Assembly (NCBI GenBank): GCA_030435675.1
Contig: CM059623.1
Coordinates: forward strand, 11,000,012 to 11,064,011
Length of the DNA stretch: 64,000 nt
Source of the DNA: Steinernema hermaphroditum
Taxonomy: Eukaryota > Nematoda > Chromadorea > Rhabditida > Steinernematidae
Reading direction: 5' to 3'
Each line of letters begins with the position of its first letter. The first letter of the stretch is position 1. The position numbers and the translations under genes are program-made. The notes below the pieces were generated by a model. It saw only the letters and a list, made by a program, of their open reading frames with translations, had not been told where the DNA came from and searched no databases. Below are positions 1-13,699 of the stretch, piece by piece.

Positions 1-2295
1 AGCCTATAGGTGTTATGTCCAGTGCCGCTTGTAGTATGCAAATTTCCTCTTTAACCCTTTTAATTGATCCAATTATGTTAGATCGAAGTTACTCGATGGG
101 AAAACATGGTTCAAAAGGTCGCCATTCAGCAGTAATACAGTTGAACAGACATGGCACAGAATTTTGAGACCGAAAGTTTTGAAACAGTGAACCAAGTTCT
201 ACAGTCCTCCACAGTCTCCCCAAATTTACAGCAATCCGAACATAACTTTGAGGAAGTGAAAGTCGTCTCTCAAAGTGACTGGATTCAGGGATACAGAGCC
301 CCAGTTGCCATTTCTAAGAAACTTAATACATGTTGTGTTTTTTATTTGCTTGATAGTTGAGCCCAAGTGAATCCAAGAGATACATGAACAGAGGCGTGGG
401 GATTGGATAGCGGGCTGTAAAGTCGAACACATAAACTCACATGCTCTAAATCAGATTGGGCAAAAGGACCATAACATGGAAGGTTCGTGGTCGATCAGGC
501 ATGCCCGTGCACCTACGTATTACCACTATCCTACTCCGATTTTTTGTTCCATTTGCACATAAAGTTCCTGATCCTGGAATGATGTGGAAAGAACTGATTG
601 CTAGTGAAAGAAAGTGAAAAATAGCGAAAGTAAAACCTCAAAAATCGCGCTGGCACGAAAATTGCTGGCGAGTCCCGACATGACATCTTTATCAATCATG
701 GACCTTGTATATTCGTCGCAATATCGCAGTCTTTAATTAGATCAGTAGCGTGATTTTAGGCAAACGCGTTTAGGTTTTTTTTCGACTTCCCAGCCGTATC
801 TATTCCACCACATCTCAGCCTAATCTGTTAGTGCTAGGTTTCCCTGCTAGTGCTATGAACACAGACGGTTGAGGTGGAGGCGCATGATGATTAAGATTAA
901 GACGCAAGTAAAACTGAGGTCATTGACTGGGTGACCTAAGCAACACATCAACTCATATGACTTAATAGGTTATAGGTTTCCACCTCTTAAACAAGAGACA
1001 TTCCATGTTTACGTGTTCCCTTGTGTTTCTCGTGAACCCATTATTTGTCCGTTGTGTCACGTTCACGTTTCACTGTTTGTTTAGACAAGTACTATCTACG
1101 CGAGCATCGCCATTTTTCGCGTCGACCTTGAGGCGAAAAAAGGACGGACGGAAAGGTGCTCTCCAATTACCTCACAGGGCGTCGTCTGTCGAGTACAATC
1201 ACTCGTGGAATCTGGTTGCCATCGCGTAACTGTTTGCATGAACTGCTTTTTAGGCTCAAGTGTAACTCGCAAACGTGAGTCAGCGAACTCATTAGTGCAA
1301 ATGTCACCAGCACCGGCTTTATGAGATGTTGAAAAAAACTGGAATGTAGGAATCACCCAGTATATTGTTCGGGTTGAGGAACAGGACAAGGAAATCGTTT
1401 TGAACTATCAAGACACTAGCAAAACAACTCAATTTTAAGAACCAAAGACATTTCGCCTTCTAGGTCATAACGCAGCCGGATTCCTGGCGTTGGACACCTT
1501 GTTGACAGAAGTGATGAGAGTACGGTTTCTGAGTGTCCCAATTCGCACTGGGAGCCGAAAACTTCACAACTGCCACAGGGTTTGCTGTTTGACCGACCAG
1601 ACGCTCAGAGAGCGACTGAAGAAGTTCATATTTTACTGGTCCATTTATCCCTTAATTTGTTTTGCCCCTGGGCAAATGCCTTCAAAACCACATCAAACAC
1701 AGAGCATAAACTCCTCTTGGTCGAGTTCCGGCTTCGATTCAGGTTCGGGCTTCCCACTCATCCAGTGCCGCTTTCTCCGGAAGTTAACCATCCTCTTTTC
1801 AGTGCCTTTTCAGTTACGAGGTAGGTCAAGAGTGATTTTTCTTGATAGCGAGACAGGAGAGAAGAGGCGATGGCCAATCGCTGATCTTTCAGGATGTCCC
1901 ATCGAGTTGCCCCAACGACTGAACGCCTCTACGTCTACCTCATACTAAAAATAAACAATGTTAGGTCCTCTTCTTCTCCCAATGCTTCCCGCTCCGACCA
2001 TCTATCCTTGTCACTTCGCTGCAAGCGTGCACGTATACACCCTCACCCCCGCTTTACAAGGTCAGCTCCCGAGCTGAAAATTGACTTACTTCGTTCGGCG
2101 AAGACCAGTTCATCAGATCAAACCACACATTAGTCAACAAACCCCACTCCGAAAAATTCGTTCCTTTTTCAACCTTAACTTGACAAACAGCCCAAAATTC
2201 GCCGTTTTTCGTCTTGAGACCCTCCAACGGCGCGTGATCTTATCAGCCCGTCTTCATAGAAACCGAACCGAAACGTGACGAGTCAGCTCACCAAA

Positions 2296-2520
2296 GGTCA
2301 GAGGAGAGGAGTGACGTTGTTTGCCGAACCCTTTTCGGCGTGCGTCACCGCGGCGACCTTGAAATGCCTCCTCGAGTAACGGTGGCGGCACCACAAATAT
2401 CTCCGACCCATCGGCGGTCACCCAGATTTCCGTCGACTCGGCGACGTGCTTTTCGCCGTTCTCGGCCTTTTGCCAAGGCTGCAGTTTTTTTGGCGACTTT
2501 TTGACTGTATGATGAGTGGC
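2296..2520 (-). other. Weak candidate coding exon
   Basis: On the minus strand this GC-rich patch reads as an open, Lys- and Glu-rich peptide (it includes the string EIWVTADGSEIFVVPPP) followed by a possible donor CTTTG|GTGAGCTG. No neighbouring exon, start codon context or family match was found. It may be an isolated exon of an unrecognised gene or chance. Confidence 0.18.
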
Positions 2521-2831
2521 GGAGGCGATTCTTTGTGACGTTCCAATGGTCTTTTGCGTGCACGCGGGGGTCACCACTCAGAACAATGCAACAATTGATT
2601 GGGGGTGACGGATTAGGCGATTTTGCCGACACCTGTGGATATACGCTTATGTTTCATCCGGAGAAAAGTGATATTTCTCAGGTATGGCCTGGTTCCTTCA
2701 GCGGGAAGATCCCGAGACTTAGGATGTTATGTGAAGAGCTCTTTCTTGTTCTAGAATGGTAATGTATGCTTTCATCCGCGCTCAGTGTGGCTGTGTTACT
2801 GTAAACTACAGTTTTCAAGTTCTGTTATACG

Positions 2832-3070
2832 GAGATGCCACTTTTGGTCTTATCATTCAGATCACTGATCTCTGTTTTTTTTTTGCTTTCAACCTCGAGT
2901 CTTTTATTTGTGCCCATTAAACCTTGACATGATTTGTACTTCAATGCATTCAATTTCTTCTTTTGGTTTTGGTGTATCGTGAGATGCCACTTTTGGTCTT
3001 ATAATTCGGATCACTGATCTCTGATTTGTACTTCAATGTATCCAGCTCTTATTTTTGGTTTAGTGTATCG
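2832..3070. repeat. Short local direct repeats
   Basis: A 43-bp unit starting GAGATGCCACTTTTGGTC occurs at 2832-2874 and 2981-3023 with two or three mismatches. A second unit starting ATTTGTACTTCAATG and ending GTGTATCGT occurs at 2932-2980 and 3024-3070. Together they form a decayed tandem duplication. No coding potential is visible. Confidence 0.8.
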
Positions 3071-3823
3071 TTACTGTAGACGTTACTGTAGACTTACTAA
3101 ATTCCAAAAGTTCAGAAAACAGATCTGCAGTGCCTTTGAAACAACACCCCTTAGATCACATCTTCTTTTACATATAAGCGATAATTTAAAGATTTTCTGC
3201 ACAAAATGCTGACTAATCGATGTTGCGCGACCGAGTTCGAAGCGCCGGCCGAACACCGCCAGACCATGAAGAAGTGATAAAACGGCGATAGATCACGGTT
3301 TACACTGGCCGACTTCCGTTTCTCCCGGCGTCGCAAAATTAACAAATTTTCCAAAAAGGTGTCGCAAATGAGTTGTGTGAGTGAAAGGAACATAATTGGA
3401 ATTGACAGTTCTGATTCAGTTGGTTCTGCCGTTTTCAACATATTTCTGTAGGTGGTTTGTGGATTTGTTTAATGCCACCGCATCATGAATCCTTCGAATC
3501 TTATTTAAATTTGGATTATAATCTATTTCGCACCCCTTCTAAGCGCTCTTCTCTGACCTTTATAAAGCCATCAACCAAAAAATGGCTGCGGCCGAAGTGG
3601 CCATTGCCGTCCCTTTCATTGTCGTCCATAAACTCTATCAAAGACAAACTTGGTCGCTACCTTACGTACTGCTCATTTATACCACCCGCCGCGTTTTTGA
3701 GCGCTGCGCTTGATCTGTGGTGTGACGCGATTTACTTCAGTTGACCAAGGCTTAAAATAGGAGTATGAACAGCATTGTGACGGTCCATTGCGAAATCCTA
3801 ACAATTCAAAGAAGTTTTTTTTC

Positions 3824-3857
3824 GGATAATAAGCTTGGTTGGATAATAAGCTTGGTT
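3824..3857. repeat. 17-bp perfect tandem repeat
   Basis: GGATAATAAGCTTGGTT occurs twice in succession at 3824-3840 and 3841-3857 without mismatch. It is a small local duplication of no evident function. Confidence 0.9.
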
Positions 3858-5000
3858 CTTTCAAAAAATCCACCTTTCGGGTCTCATTTTTTCAAAATTT
3901 CAGTGTCACATCTATTTTCTTTCTTCATCTTTTCCTATAGAACAAATTGGCTCTGCGCCATGTGGACATCAGTGTCCACTCTTACACTCATGTACCCGAA
4001 GTAAACACGTAGCTTGCGGGGCTTTCACCTGGTCTTAGGATCTGCATAGGTCAAATTGAAAAGACACAAGACACGGAACAAACAAGCAAGGTTAGGGGTA
4101 GTGGATGCGCTGAAAGGCACTCAGATACTTCACATAGCAAGTATATGACCCTAAGAATGATGTTTACCGCACTGTTTCTGTCAACACCCTTCGCCTCAAA
4201 CATCAATTCCCACCTCAACCAAAACATCTCTTCTACGGTCGGTTTCAAACGAAGCGTGCAAACCTAAACAAGTCGCCAGGTTTGTTTTGGCGTCCACAAG
4301 ATCGCCGGACCGTTACAGCACATAACCCGGCGGGGGACCTGTTTGCCACTTGGAATGCCCACCTTGGGGACATGACCCACCGCTGGTGGCGCTTAATAGT
4401 GTCACTTTACGAGCCGACAGTCTGGCGGTGACCAGAACCAGATCGCGGCTGGAGATAGCGCCGAGTTCGGGAGGTAAACAGCGCGCTTAACGAGGGCAAA
4501 CGCAAACAAAGTGTTTGGAGGTGAAGGACTTTTGAGGAAGAAACATGAATAAGAAGGGTATTGGAGGCCAGGCGTAAACACAACACCCTTGTCAACAAGC
4601 AGAGAAACGTGACGAGTTTACATAAACAGGGAAGGGTGTTTTGCAGAAAACTGTGCGCTTTTGAATCATTGCTTTTGTAGTAGAATTTGATGTAAACAAC
4701 ACGAATGAGAATCATAGATTAAGATGGAAACTGGAAAATCCTAGAAAATGGGCGTGATATGAGGTAGGACCGGTCGTTTCTGGCCAAACGGAAGCGATCA
4801 TCAAACCATCTTTCATCGATATCAAAATAATTTTCAAAGCACCTAGACGTGCTCCAGTAAGTAATGCTTGATCAAGTAGCTATTTGGATGATCTGCCTCT
4901 TGAAAGCAGGAACCTTCACTTCCAACTTTTAGTTTAGATCTATGTTAAAATTCACTATTCTAGCCAAGGACAGGGCGGTTCAAAAAACGGGCGTCAAGAC

Positions 5001-5070
5001 AGAAGTCTAGGAGGTCATTTCTGAGAGCATCCAAGCGTGAGACCGGTCGGAAAATGAAAAAGAGAAGCGA
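5001..5070 (+). repeat. Dispersed repeat, copy 1
   Basis: This segment (GTCTAG, then a GTCATTT/GAGAGCATCCAA core, then GACCGGTCGG) reappears in reverse complement at 60084-60160. The shared core is about 70 bp with scattered mismatches. Copies 55 kb apart in opposite orientation suggest an old interspersed element; no coding sequence or terminal repeat is visible. Confidence 0.65.
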
Positions 5071-6333
5071 AAAACAACGAAAAGCGACCGGTCTCACCGG
5101 ATTGAATGTCTGAATAAGGTGTCTAGTGGCTTTTTTGGCCACTCTATCATCTTGTGTATTTGATACATTCGATACAAATCTAGCGCTCTTTAGGGCACAC
5201 CTGTGGATAGGTGCGCTCACAGACCAAGGAAGTGCTTCTCTTAAAAAGGCTCAAATGGACCGAACACATTTCAGAGCACAAAGTGCTTTTTCCCGTCCTC
5301 GCCGGAATACCCGAAACCCCATAACTCGTACCTTTCCACCTCTTATGACACGTTGTCGCCCTTGAAGACAGCAGGAACCCGTTTTTGGCGCCTTTTTGGA
5401 AAAGTTCGAGGTGTTCCTCTTCCTCGTCGATTTATCATTTCACTAAAAATCAGCTGTTTAGCCGTCTATAATCTCGTAGACCATAGATTATGTGGCGCGT
5501 TCCACTTATGCGGTCTGCATTCCTCGGTATCATAAATTTGATCAGGAGGCCTGTTTATGTACAGCTAGTGATATTTCAAAGTGGAAGTGCAATTTGCTCA
5601 AATTAATTGAAAGCAATAAAAATGTCACTATGGCCGATTTTGCTGGAAAATCACAAGAAACTCAAAATCATTCCGGTTTCCATCGAGATCGTTCGCTTCA
5701 TGTGTTACGGAACATGAGTCACGAGAAAAAGAGTTGAACCACCGAGTCCATCGATTGAGTCCTTGGCTAGAGGCCGGAATTTGAGAATTTGTAAAGCTGG
5801 AAATGAACATAAAACGTGTCATAACGCGAATGTGACGTAGAAGACGAATGTAAAGCCCCATTCAGGAGAAGGTCTTTGTAGATTGATGACTAAACGTTCT
5901 CTTTTGGAAATTATTTCTTTTATAAGGAACGGCTCTGCACACGGCTTTTGAATCATAATTCGTCAGCCTTACTTCCATAACATCGATTTGGTATCTATTG
6001 GCATCATCTGACTCAGGTTCACGATCGTCATTTGCAGTGAAATGAACATAGAAATCGTATCTGATCCCTGACATTGTACTTTTAAAACCTTATTGAAAAA
6101 TCGTCTTGTAGTCTTGATTTGTAGTGCAGGTGCACCCGCGATGAAACGAGCCCCACAGAGGTGTGTTGTTTCCTTCCTATCTGTGCGTTAACGAACCTAA
6201 ACACAACATCAACTGCTGCGCATCGTAGATAAGCTATTTTTTTGTCCCTAACCGAAAAATTTTGTTTTTAATTTTTTTAACTATACGTAGAGTAGAAATC
6301 GTAGTTTATTTCGTTGTTGAAACGATATTAACA

Positions 6334-6400
6334 CGATCCTAGAAAAATCAGATTTGCTGTTCCTTTCGGCATCAGTTAACACCTTTGGATAAGGCCGGAT
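6334..6400 (+). repeat. Diverged direct repeat, unit 1
   Basis: A 67-bp stretch containing CCTAGAAAA and the exact string CTTTCGGCATCAGTTAACA recurs at 6694-6760, exactly 360 bp downstream, at roughly 75-80% identity by eye. Origin unknown. Confidence 0.7.
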
Positions 6401-6693
6401 GTTGTATCGATAACTGCGCGCAAAAAAAACGTAGTGTTTAGGTTCTAAATGCAGGCCTCAACATTTGAAGTTGCACCGAACCAAGCGGTCTTCTATTCAT
6501 TTCTCTCACATCCCAGACCTAAGCCTGGCTTGCGCTTTGGCTTATACCTAGATATTTTAGGCCTGTTGTCTTGGTAGCTTAGCATATGGTGCAGAATTTG
6601 ATTTCAATTTAGTGCGGCCCCTTTTGTAGACATATCTATTCATTTGGAAACTTCTAGGGTTAAAGTTTTGAAGCATGCAATTCGATTCTTGCG

Positions 6694-6760
6694 CGACCCT
6701 AGAAAACTCAGATCTGGTATCACTTTCGGCATCAGTTAACAGCTCTGGGTACGATCGGAA
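6694..6760 (+). repeat. Diverged direct repeat, unit 2
   Basis: Second copy of the repeat at 6334-6400, in the same orientation and sharing CTTTCGGCATCAGTTAACA exactly. Confidence 0.7.
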
Positions 6761-7326
6761 CGGATTTCCGTGATTTTGGTTAGCCAAGGACACTGCACTA
6801 AAGGGGAACAACGATTTTGTGGAAAATAAGGAATATGCACATTTTGAAGATACGTTGCCGTTTTTCAAAGCACTGCGTTCTGCGGTGTTCTGGTTCACTA
6901 GCGTTGATTACGCTACATACACAAACACATTCCTCCCAGTTGAACCTACATACAGCTCCGATGGTGTCGGTCACCACAAACAACCGTTCCTTCTTGTTTT
7001 CAAACTGTTGAAACCGTTTCGTAACCTCTACTTTGGTGTCGGCCGTGAACTCCGTACCTTGCTCGTTTCCTGAGCTTGTTCCACTTACGCCTGTTTGTGG
7101 TTATGCCCATCTTTTCAGATTCCGAACGCGACCTCAAAATCCCCACAGAGTCCGTTGGCTGCCTTCTCGGCAAGTGGAACGTAAACAAAGGGACGCCAAA
7201 TTCGCTCCATCCTCACCTTTGAACTTGTTTTTGTGCCCGTCTCGAGGGCACCGCGCTCCGCCCTCCACCCCCACCTCCCGCCGGGACGGCGACGTTTCTA
7301 GTACAGGTCCGACCGAAGCGCCCAAG

Positions 7327-10300
7327 ATGGCGGTGCCGAGCTCTTCTTGGCCTCTTCTACTGCTACTCGCCTGCTACTCTATTAGCCGCTGCCATGCGCA
7401 GAACCAGTTCGACTGCAGCGGCGCGCCTGGAGAAGGTTTGTTGGCTAAGAGGATAATTTGGGCGAACGCCCGGCAGTGGAACCTGCCGGGGTCGGCGGGT
7501 TAATTGGGTGGACGAACGGGGTGACGAAAGGTCGAAAGTTGTAAAGAAGGCAAAGGCTGTTTTCAAAGGAGACTGCTAGGGAGGGGGAGATAACGGTGAT
7601 CGTCTATTGAGGGTCTAGGCAGTGTTAAGGAATTTAAAGGTGTGGTTCATGTAGAAGAGTGAATATCAGATGCATGGATACCCCGGTCCATTGTGTGCAG
7701 ACGGTAGAAGTCAGTCTGTATTGGGTCAATGCACTGTCTTTCAACAACAAAAGTTTAGACAAGACTTCTCGTAGACACAACTCTGTCTAGACTTTATGAG
7801 GCGGTGGTCGTGCTAAATTTTTAGATAGCTTTCAAAGCAGACATGGACAGCGTTATTTTCTGATAGTAAAAAGAACATCTGCTTGAAGCACCACTTAGGG
7901 ACAAGCCTCGTGATCTTTAGGTTGATCACTGATATATCCTATTCTGTGCCATATACTTGCTTCAAGTCTTTTAGTATACAGAAAAAAGAACGTTTTGAGG
8001 CGCCTAAAAAGGCAACCTTGAGAATTAAGAACTGACACCCGCTTAACCCAAATTCTTGTTTCCGGCTGTCGAAGGCACACATTTGCAAACCCAAAAAAGG
8101 AGCGCACAAGAAGATTAAAGTTCAAATGCCATGTCAGGTTGTTGCAAATCGCTATCATTTATAGACAGTGTTCTCAACCTTTTTCAGACGAAGAACTCTT
8201 TTGTTAGATCCTTCATTCACTACAGAAACCTCTTTGAGCACAGAGTGTCGAGATCTATGAAACTCTCCCTAGAGCGCCCCGCAGTCCACTCGAATTAGAA
8301 TCACTTGATCCAATCAGTTTAGCTACTAACAGGGTTAAGTTAAACCCATCAAACTGTGCAAGTTCGGTCGGGAAGCTGTGATCACTAGATGATGATCAAC
8401 CTGGAAGATAGATACAGATTTTCCTTTTCAAACTCTATTTTCTCTTTTTTCTGCTTTTGCGCTCTTTCAGCCTGCTGATCCGATTAAAGGGAGCGCGGGC
8501 TGGGGAGGGCAAATGCATTCCTCGTTGGATTAGGCGACTTCCTGCAAGGGTGAAAGTGTTGAGAGACTTTTGGAGATCGTGAATAAGGCACGATGGACTG
8601 GTCAAGGTCAGTGGAAACGTGCAAATTTCAAGCCGATTAATAAAAGAAAGGCTTTGACCAACTTGAATCGGGATTTTTAAAAAGGATTTGGGAGCTTCGA
8701 TAGTCTATTTTCACTCCATTAAACGTCTTCTTTCTCCAGGCTTCCGCATGATCTGCAGACAACTCCAGTCATGGGACCAAAACGCACGACGACTGATGGC
8801 CCAACAACAAAGAAATCGAGTGGTCGTCAACGCCCCTGGCGTCCCCGGAGTCCCTTGGTTATCACCAGCGGTGCCGAGGAGATTCGTCCCCTCCGCCCAC
8901 AGCTGCATGGACCTTCAATGTCTTTGCAATTTCTACCGGGTACCACACGCATCGTTTTTCCGAGCTAAACACTCTTTAGGGCGGCCAAATAGGACCAGAC
9001 GGTCAGTGCCATCTCGCAGGAGGATTTCCTCTTCGTATGGCCCTCCGAAAGGAGTACCGTATGATGACCGATTTCGAGAGGCAGCGATTCCACCAGGTGC
9101 TCAACCAGCTGAAAGGAAGTGGAGAGTACGACCGACTCAGTGATTTCCACCGACAGGTCGGCACTTCCAGTGGAGCGCACTCCGGACCTGGATTCCTTCC
9201 CTGGCACAGAGAGTACTTGAAGAGGTAAGGATGCTGCACAAATATAATCGCCATTCGAAGGCATTCAAAGCATTCAAGAAAGTCTTCTAAGCTGTCAACA
9301 AATCTCTTTTTCTTTCGCCTTTCGGAACGTTTCAAAGAGCTAGTGTTCGATCAGCCGTGATTAGTCATTTCATTACAAGCAAAGCGAGTTTACTTTTTAT
9401 GATCACGTGATAACTCGGTCACGGTGTTCGCTCAAAACGCTCTGAATGCACCCTAGCCGACAGCGAAATGAAATATGAGGTCATTTGATGGTCTCTTTTC
9501 GAATCAGTTTACTTAACAGAAAAATAAAAAATACTTGTGAAAAATCCGAAAAAAAGATGAAAATGAACAAAGCTTTGGGGGGTCGGATGGTTATTAAGTT
9601 CTTCTTAGCCAGATAGATAGAACTACGGCTTAGGCCTTCTGGGAGCCAAGGCAATCCTTGCGCCAAGAACAACCGCTCACCCAATTCATTCGAGTGAATG
9701 AGAGAGGGATGGGACGACCCGACCGATCGCCATCGACTCAAATTAAAGACTACTGGATGCTTATAAACCCCATACGATCGTTGCGGTTCTTTTAGTAATC
9801 TCCACTCATAATAGCAAAGAACAGAATTTTCCAAAAATCAATCCAACCCATCATTCCCCTTTCCTATGATAGCTTTTCAGAGTGGAGATCGCCCTACGCC
9901 TAATCGATCCATCCGTCTCAATCCCCTACTGGGACTCCGTGCTGGACAACTACCTTCCCGACCCACGTGACTCGATCTTCTTCTCGCCACTGTTCGCCGG
10001 GGAGACGGACGGCGGCGGCAACGTCATCAACGGACCTTTTGCCAGGTGGCGCACTCTAGAAGGTCGCGCCAACATCAACAGGTTTTGCCTTCACACATTT
10101 CCCACAAAGGTTAATCCTGCGTTTAGACGCCTCGCCGGCGAAGGACACTTGTTCACCGAACAGAACCTGGCCAACGTCTTCTCACAAGACAGAATTGAGA
10201 ACATCCTCGCCTACACGGCGCCACAGAACGGTAATTAACATTGTCGGCCAACCTTGGCCACTAGGGCACCAGAGGATGTCCCTTTGTCACCCTCAGAACG

Positions 10301-13035
10301 ATGAGGAAGTGAGGTTAGGGGAGCACGAGGAAGCGAAGCGTAATCGCATTAAATGTAGCGTGAAGTGGGCGCTCAACCTTGAAGGTCCGAAATTGGAAAC
10401 TTGTTGAGTTATGCAGATGTAATCAGATTAGGCCGTTTATAATCTGCTCTAAAAATAGATCATCTTCTCAAGTCATTCCCTCATTCCAGGTTGTCCATAC
10501 AGTCCAAACTACGGTGCTCTGGAGTACTCTCACTCGAGTGTGCACCTCTGGGTCGGCGGCGACATGAAACCGCCAGCGACGAGTGCCAACGACCCCGTCT
10601 TCTTCCTGCATCACTCGTTCGTCGACTGGATCTGGGAGCAATGGCGCCAGATGAGGCAATCCCGCTGGACTCGCGAGCAGGTTTGATGCCTGAGGTCGGT
10701 CTCGTACAAACGCCCTTTTTCAGGCCTATCCTCCGGATATCATCCAGTGCTCCAACCAACAACACTTCAGTAACGCTAACATGCGACCTTTCGAGATCTC
10801 CAACCGCGAAGGTAGGGCGGAGAAGGCATTGGCCTCATGTTTTGGGTGGACGGTGGACGGGGAGAAGGGCGTGGAACAGTTGACCTTCAGATTTTGGGTT
10901 TATTAGGTCAGCTACGAAAAATTTTATGAGGTGAACGAGGTCAAAAAAACATTGAGCCGCCGCGTTCTTACCCAATTAGCAGACATGTTGTATTAGGGGA
11001 ACAGGTATTTGAAGTTGATGAAGAAGTGATCTTTTGGTCATCGAAATCAGAGTACTGGGAAATTTCGGACGAGCATCAGTCGTGAAATGGAGTTTTCTTC
11101 GAAAGTAGAGTTGACAAGGGCTAAGTGCCCAAATGTAACATGCCTATTGGGCTGAGATTTTGTCGAATGGTGTAAGTTCGGGCATAGAATCCCGTATGGT
11201 TCCTCGCAGTTTTTGCAAGGGTTTTAAGATAAAGGTTTCATTGCTGATGGTGCGAAGCCTTGTTGATCTGATTAAGGACAAGTGTCGTCAAATTCGAACA
11301 TTTTTCGAACTCTCACAACGATATCAAGAAGAGTGTACCTTGTATTTTAAAATGAACGTTCTACTTCAACAAAAAATTGCCTTCATTGGCCCAATTAGAT
11401 ATTTACGAGGAGACGACCCGAAAGACGGTCACACTGTGCCGTCCAGTAATTAGTGACCTTTACAACGATGTTGAGTCAGCAAACTGAAAACAGGTACACC
11501 GTCTATCGGTGGAATTGAACGTCAAAACAAACTAATGTGTTGTTTATATTGGCGGTTTAAAGACTTGAGTGTTCTCTGAACACAAGTCTGCACGGAACGA
11601 AGTACTTTTAAAGTGACCGAACTGAGAGGTTTTGAGAATTCTGGAGGTACTTGTCCCGAAATGGGTTACAGAAAGACTCTTGGAATGTGCCTTGTGTTCC
11701 TGAGATCGAAGGCGAAACAATGTCCTCTTTGCATAAGGCTAGAAAAAGTAGGAATCTAGAAACACCTCTTCGGATGGTAGATAACATGCGAATCTATCAG
11801 ATGGACGTTTGTATTTTGAGTCAAACGTTGGAAAACTTTATTTTTCAGGCCTTTCCAACGCGTACACCGACAACCTCTACGTCTACTCTCCTCGGCCCAC
11901 GTGCTCTTCTCAGAACCCCAACTGTGGTTCCCCCTACCTCTTCTGCGATACTCGTGGCCGTCCGCACTGCGTTTCCAAAGTGAAGATGGGAGGTCTCTGC
12001 CGAGGCTTCGAGGGCTTCGATGTCTGCTTCAACGCCGTCTGCATGAACTTCCGATGCCAGCCTGGACAGTTCAATGGACCACGCTCCGGCTTCTCGCAGC
12101 CCCAGCCCCAACCACTACCCCAACCTCAGCCTCAACCTCAGCCTCCTCGACAGAATCCGCCCCTCAACACGAACAACGTCCGTCGCCAGCCACCGGTAAC
12201 CACTTAGCCCCTTTCTTGAACCCTCAGCACCCCGGATGCATCCCTAATCTGTCCAACCCTTCCCTTTCACAGCCCCCACGCGCACAACCTATCCGCAACA
12301 ACGGTCGCACCTTCGTCCGCACTTTCCAAAATGTCGTCCGGCAGCAGAATGTCCCGCAGCGACAGCTGCCGGTCCCGGTGCGCAGGCCTGTCCAGAACAA
12401 CAACAACTTCAATAACTTCAACAACGCGAGGAGAAACAACGGAAACTGGAACAACTTCAATAGACAGATTCCGTTTAGGGTAATCCAGTGCCGTGAGATC
12501 GCTTGCCCGCCTGACTAACTTGTGGCTTCCCCCTAAACCCTTCTTTCTGAGAGTGCCGTGATAAGCCTAAACAAAGGAGGAGATGCCGGACGCCCAGAGA
12601 AACATCTCCCTTTCCCGGCCTCTCCTCCTTCCACACATCTCTTGCCCGGCATGACCGTCGCCTCCATTGCAGCGCAACCAGGTCCAGCAGCCTCGGGCGC
12701 AGGTGACCCCCGTCTTCAACAACGTCTCCATCATCTCCCCCAGCTGCTTTAACGACGACCCTTGCTGCGCCGCCTGGTCCCGCACCGGCGAGTGCAACAC
12801 TAATCGACCCTACATGGGCCGCTACTGCCAACGATCGTGTGGCTTCTGCCGCGCGCCAAACCCTAACCGTGGCGGCTGCTTCGACCGGCACAACGCCTGC
12901 GGCTACTGGCGCTCGCAGGGAGAGTGTTCCCGACGGCGCCAGTGGATGGCCGAGAACTGCCAGTGGAGCTGTGGCTGGTGCAACGTCTCGCAGGAGCAGC
13001 TTTGCGCCAACGTCGCCCGAATGAGTCGACTGTGA
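7327..13035 (+). CDS. tyr: Secreted tyrosinase with two C-terminal ShK domains
   Basis: Ten exons: 7327-7435, 8740-8939, 8980-9224, 9881-10081, 10127-10230, 10490-10680, 10724-10811, 11849-12195, 12273-12479, 12673-13035. They join in frame to 684 residues. A signal peptide ([18 protein letters not shown]) is followed by the type-3 copper domain of nematode TYR proteins. CuA includes [14 protein letters not shown] (His170, His179, probably His141). CuB includes His301, His305 and His328 (FFLHHSFVD). A Gln/Pro-rich then Asn-rich linker leads to two ShKT modules, about residues 589-623 and 633-667; the first has a seventh Cys. The family oxidises phenols to quinones, used in nematodes for cuticle or eggshell cross-linking. 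Introns of 40, 43 and 45 nt alternate with long ones; the 45-nt intron at 10082-10126 keeps frame if retained. AATAAA lies near 13238. Confidence 0.93.
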
Positions 13036-13699
13036 CGTCTTTCCCTCGAGAAGAACTGCCCTAATAACGCCGCCATAATAATTGTACAAACAACTCTTGC
13101 CCGATCTTTCCTCTCCACCTTCGTAGTCTCTGTCCCGATTAGATCCTCCGTCTTCTATTTATTTCCATTCTCATAGAATGACTCCTCCTCAAACCTTTTG
13201 ACTGCCGTGTGACTGGACTCTGATGGTCTGAAAATGTAATAAAAGCCTTTATGATATTCAGGTCGAATAGGTGCTGGACACAGGAAGAAAAGTAAGGATC
13301 GTGGATGTGATTTAAGGCGAGAAATACACATGGGGAACGACGAGAAAAGGCCTTAAATGTCCTAAAAAGCTGCCCCTGCAAACGCAGATGGTAACCAGAA
13401 TCCGACTATAAAAAGTGAGTCGTTCTTGGCGAAATGATCGGCCCGGCTCCATAGTATTTGTCCACTCTATAGGTACCATAGGAGCAATCTTTGAATGTGT
13501 TTCTATTACATCCAGAATTGGCTGGGTTCTGCTGACCTGGCTTTTTTAAATTTTAAATGCTTACTCCTATATCTAAACAGCCACTTTGATATATTCCGCG
13601 TCTTCAAACGAGGAAACCATTGAGCATATTTCATTTGTGAGCATACCTGCTCCCAAGAAACATCGTACAAAAACTCAACAAATACACCCATTTACCCAT

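Larger units (their letters stand above)
1..7326. other. Gene-poor 5' flank
   Basis: I see no convincing gene in this 7.3 kb. Open frames are short, lack good splice structure and match no family I recognise. The stretch is AT-rich with local GC-rich patches (about 1.5-2.6 kb and 7.1-7.3 kb). It holds the short repeats listed separately and one weak exon candidate on the minus strand near 2.3-2.5 kb. The last 250 bases are GC-rich and probably form the promoter and 5' UTR of the tyrosinase gene that follows. Confidence 0.5.
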
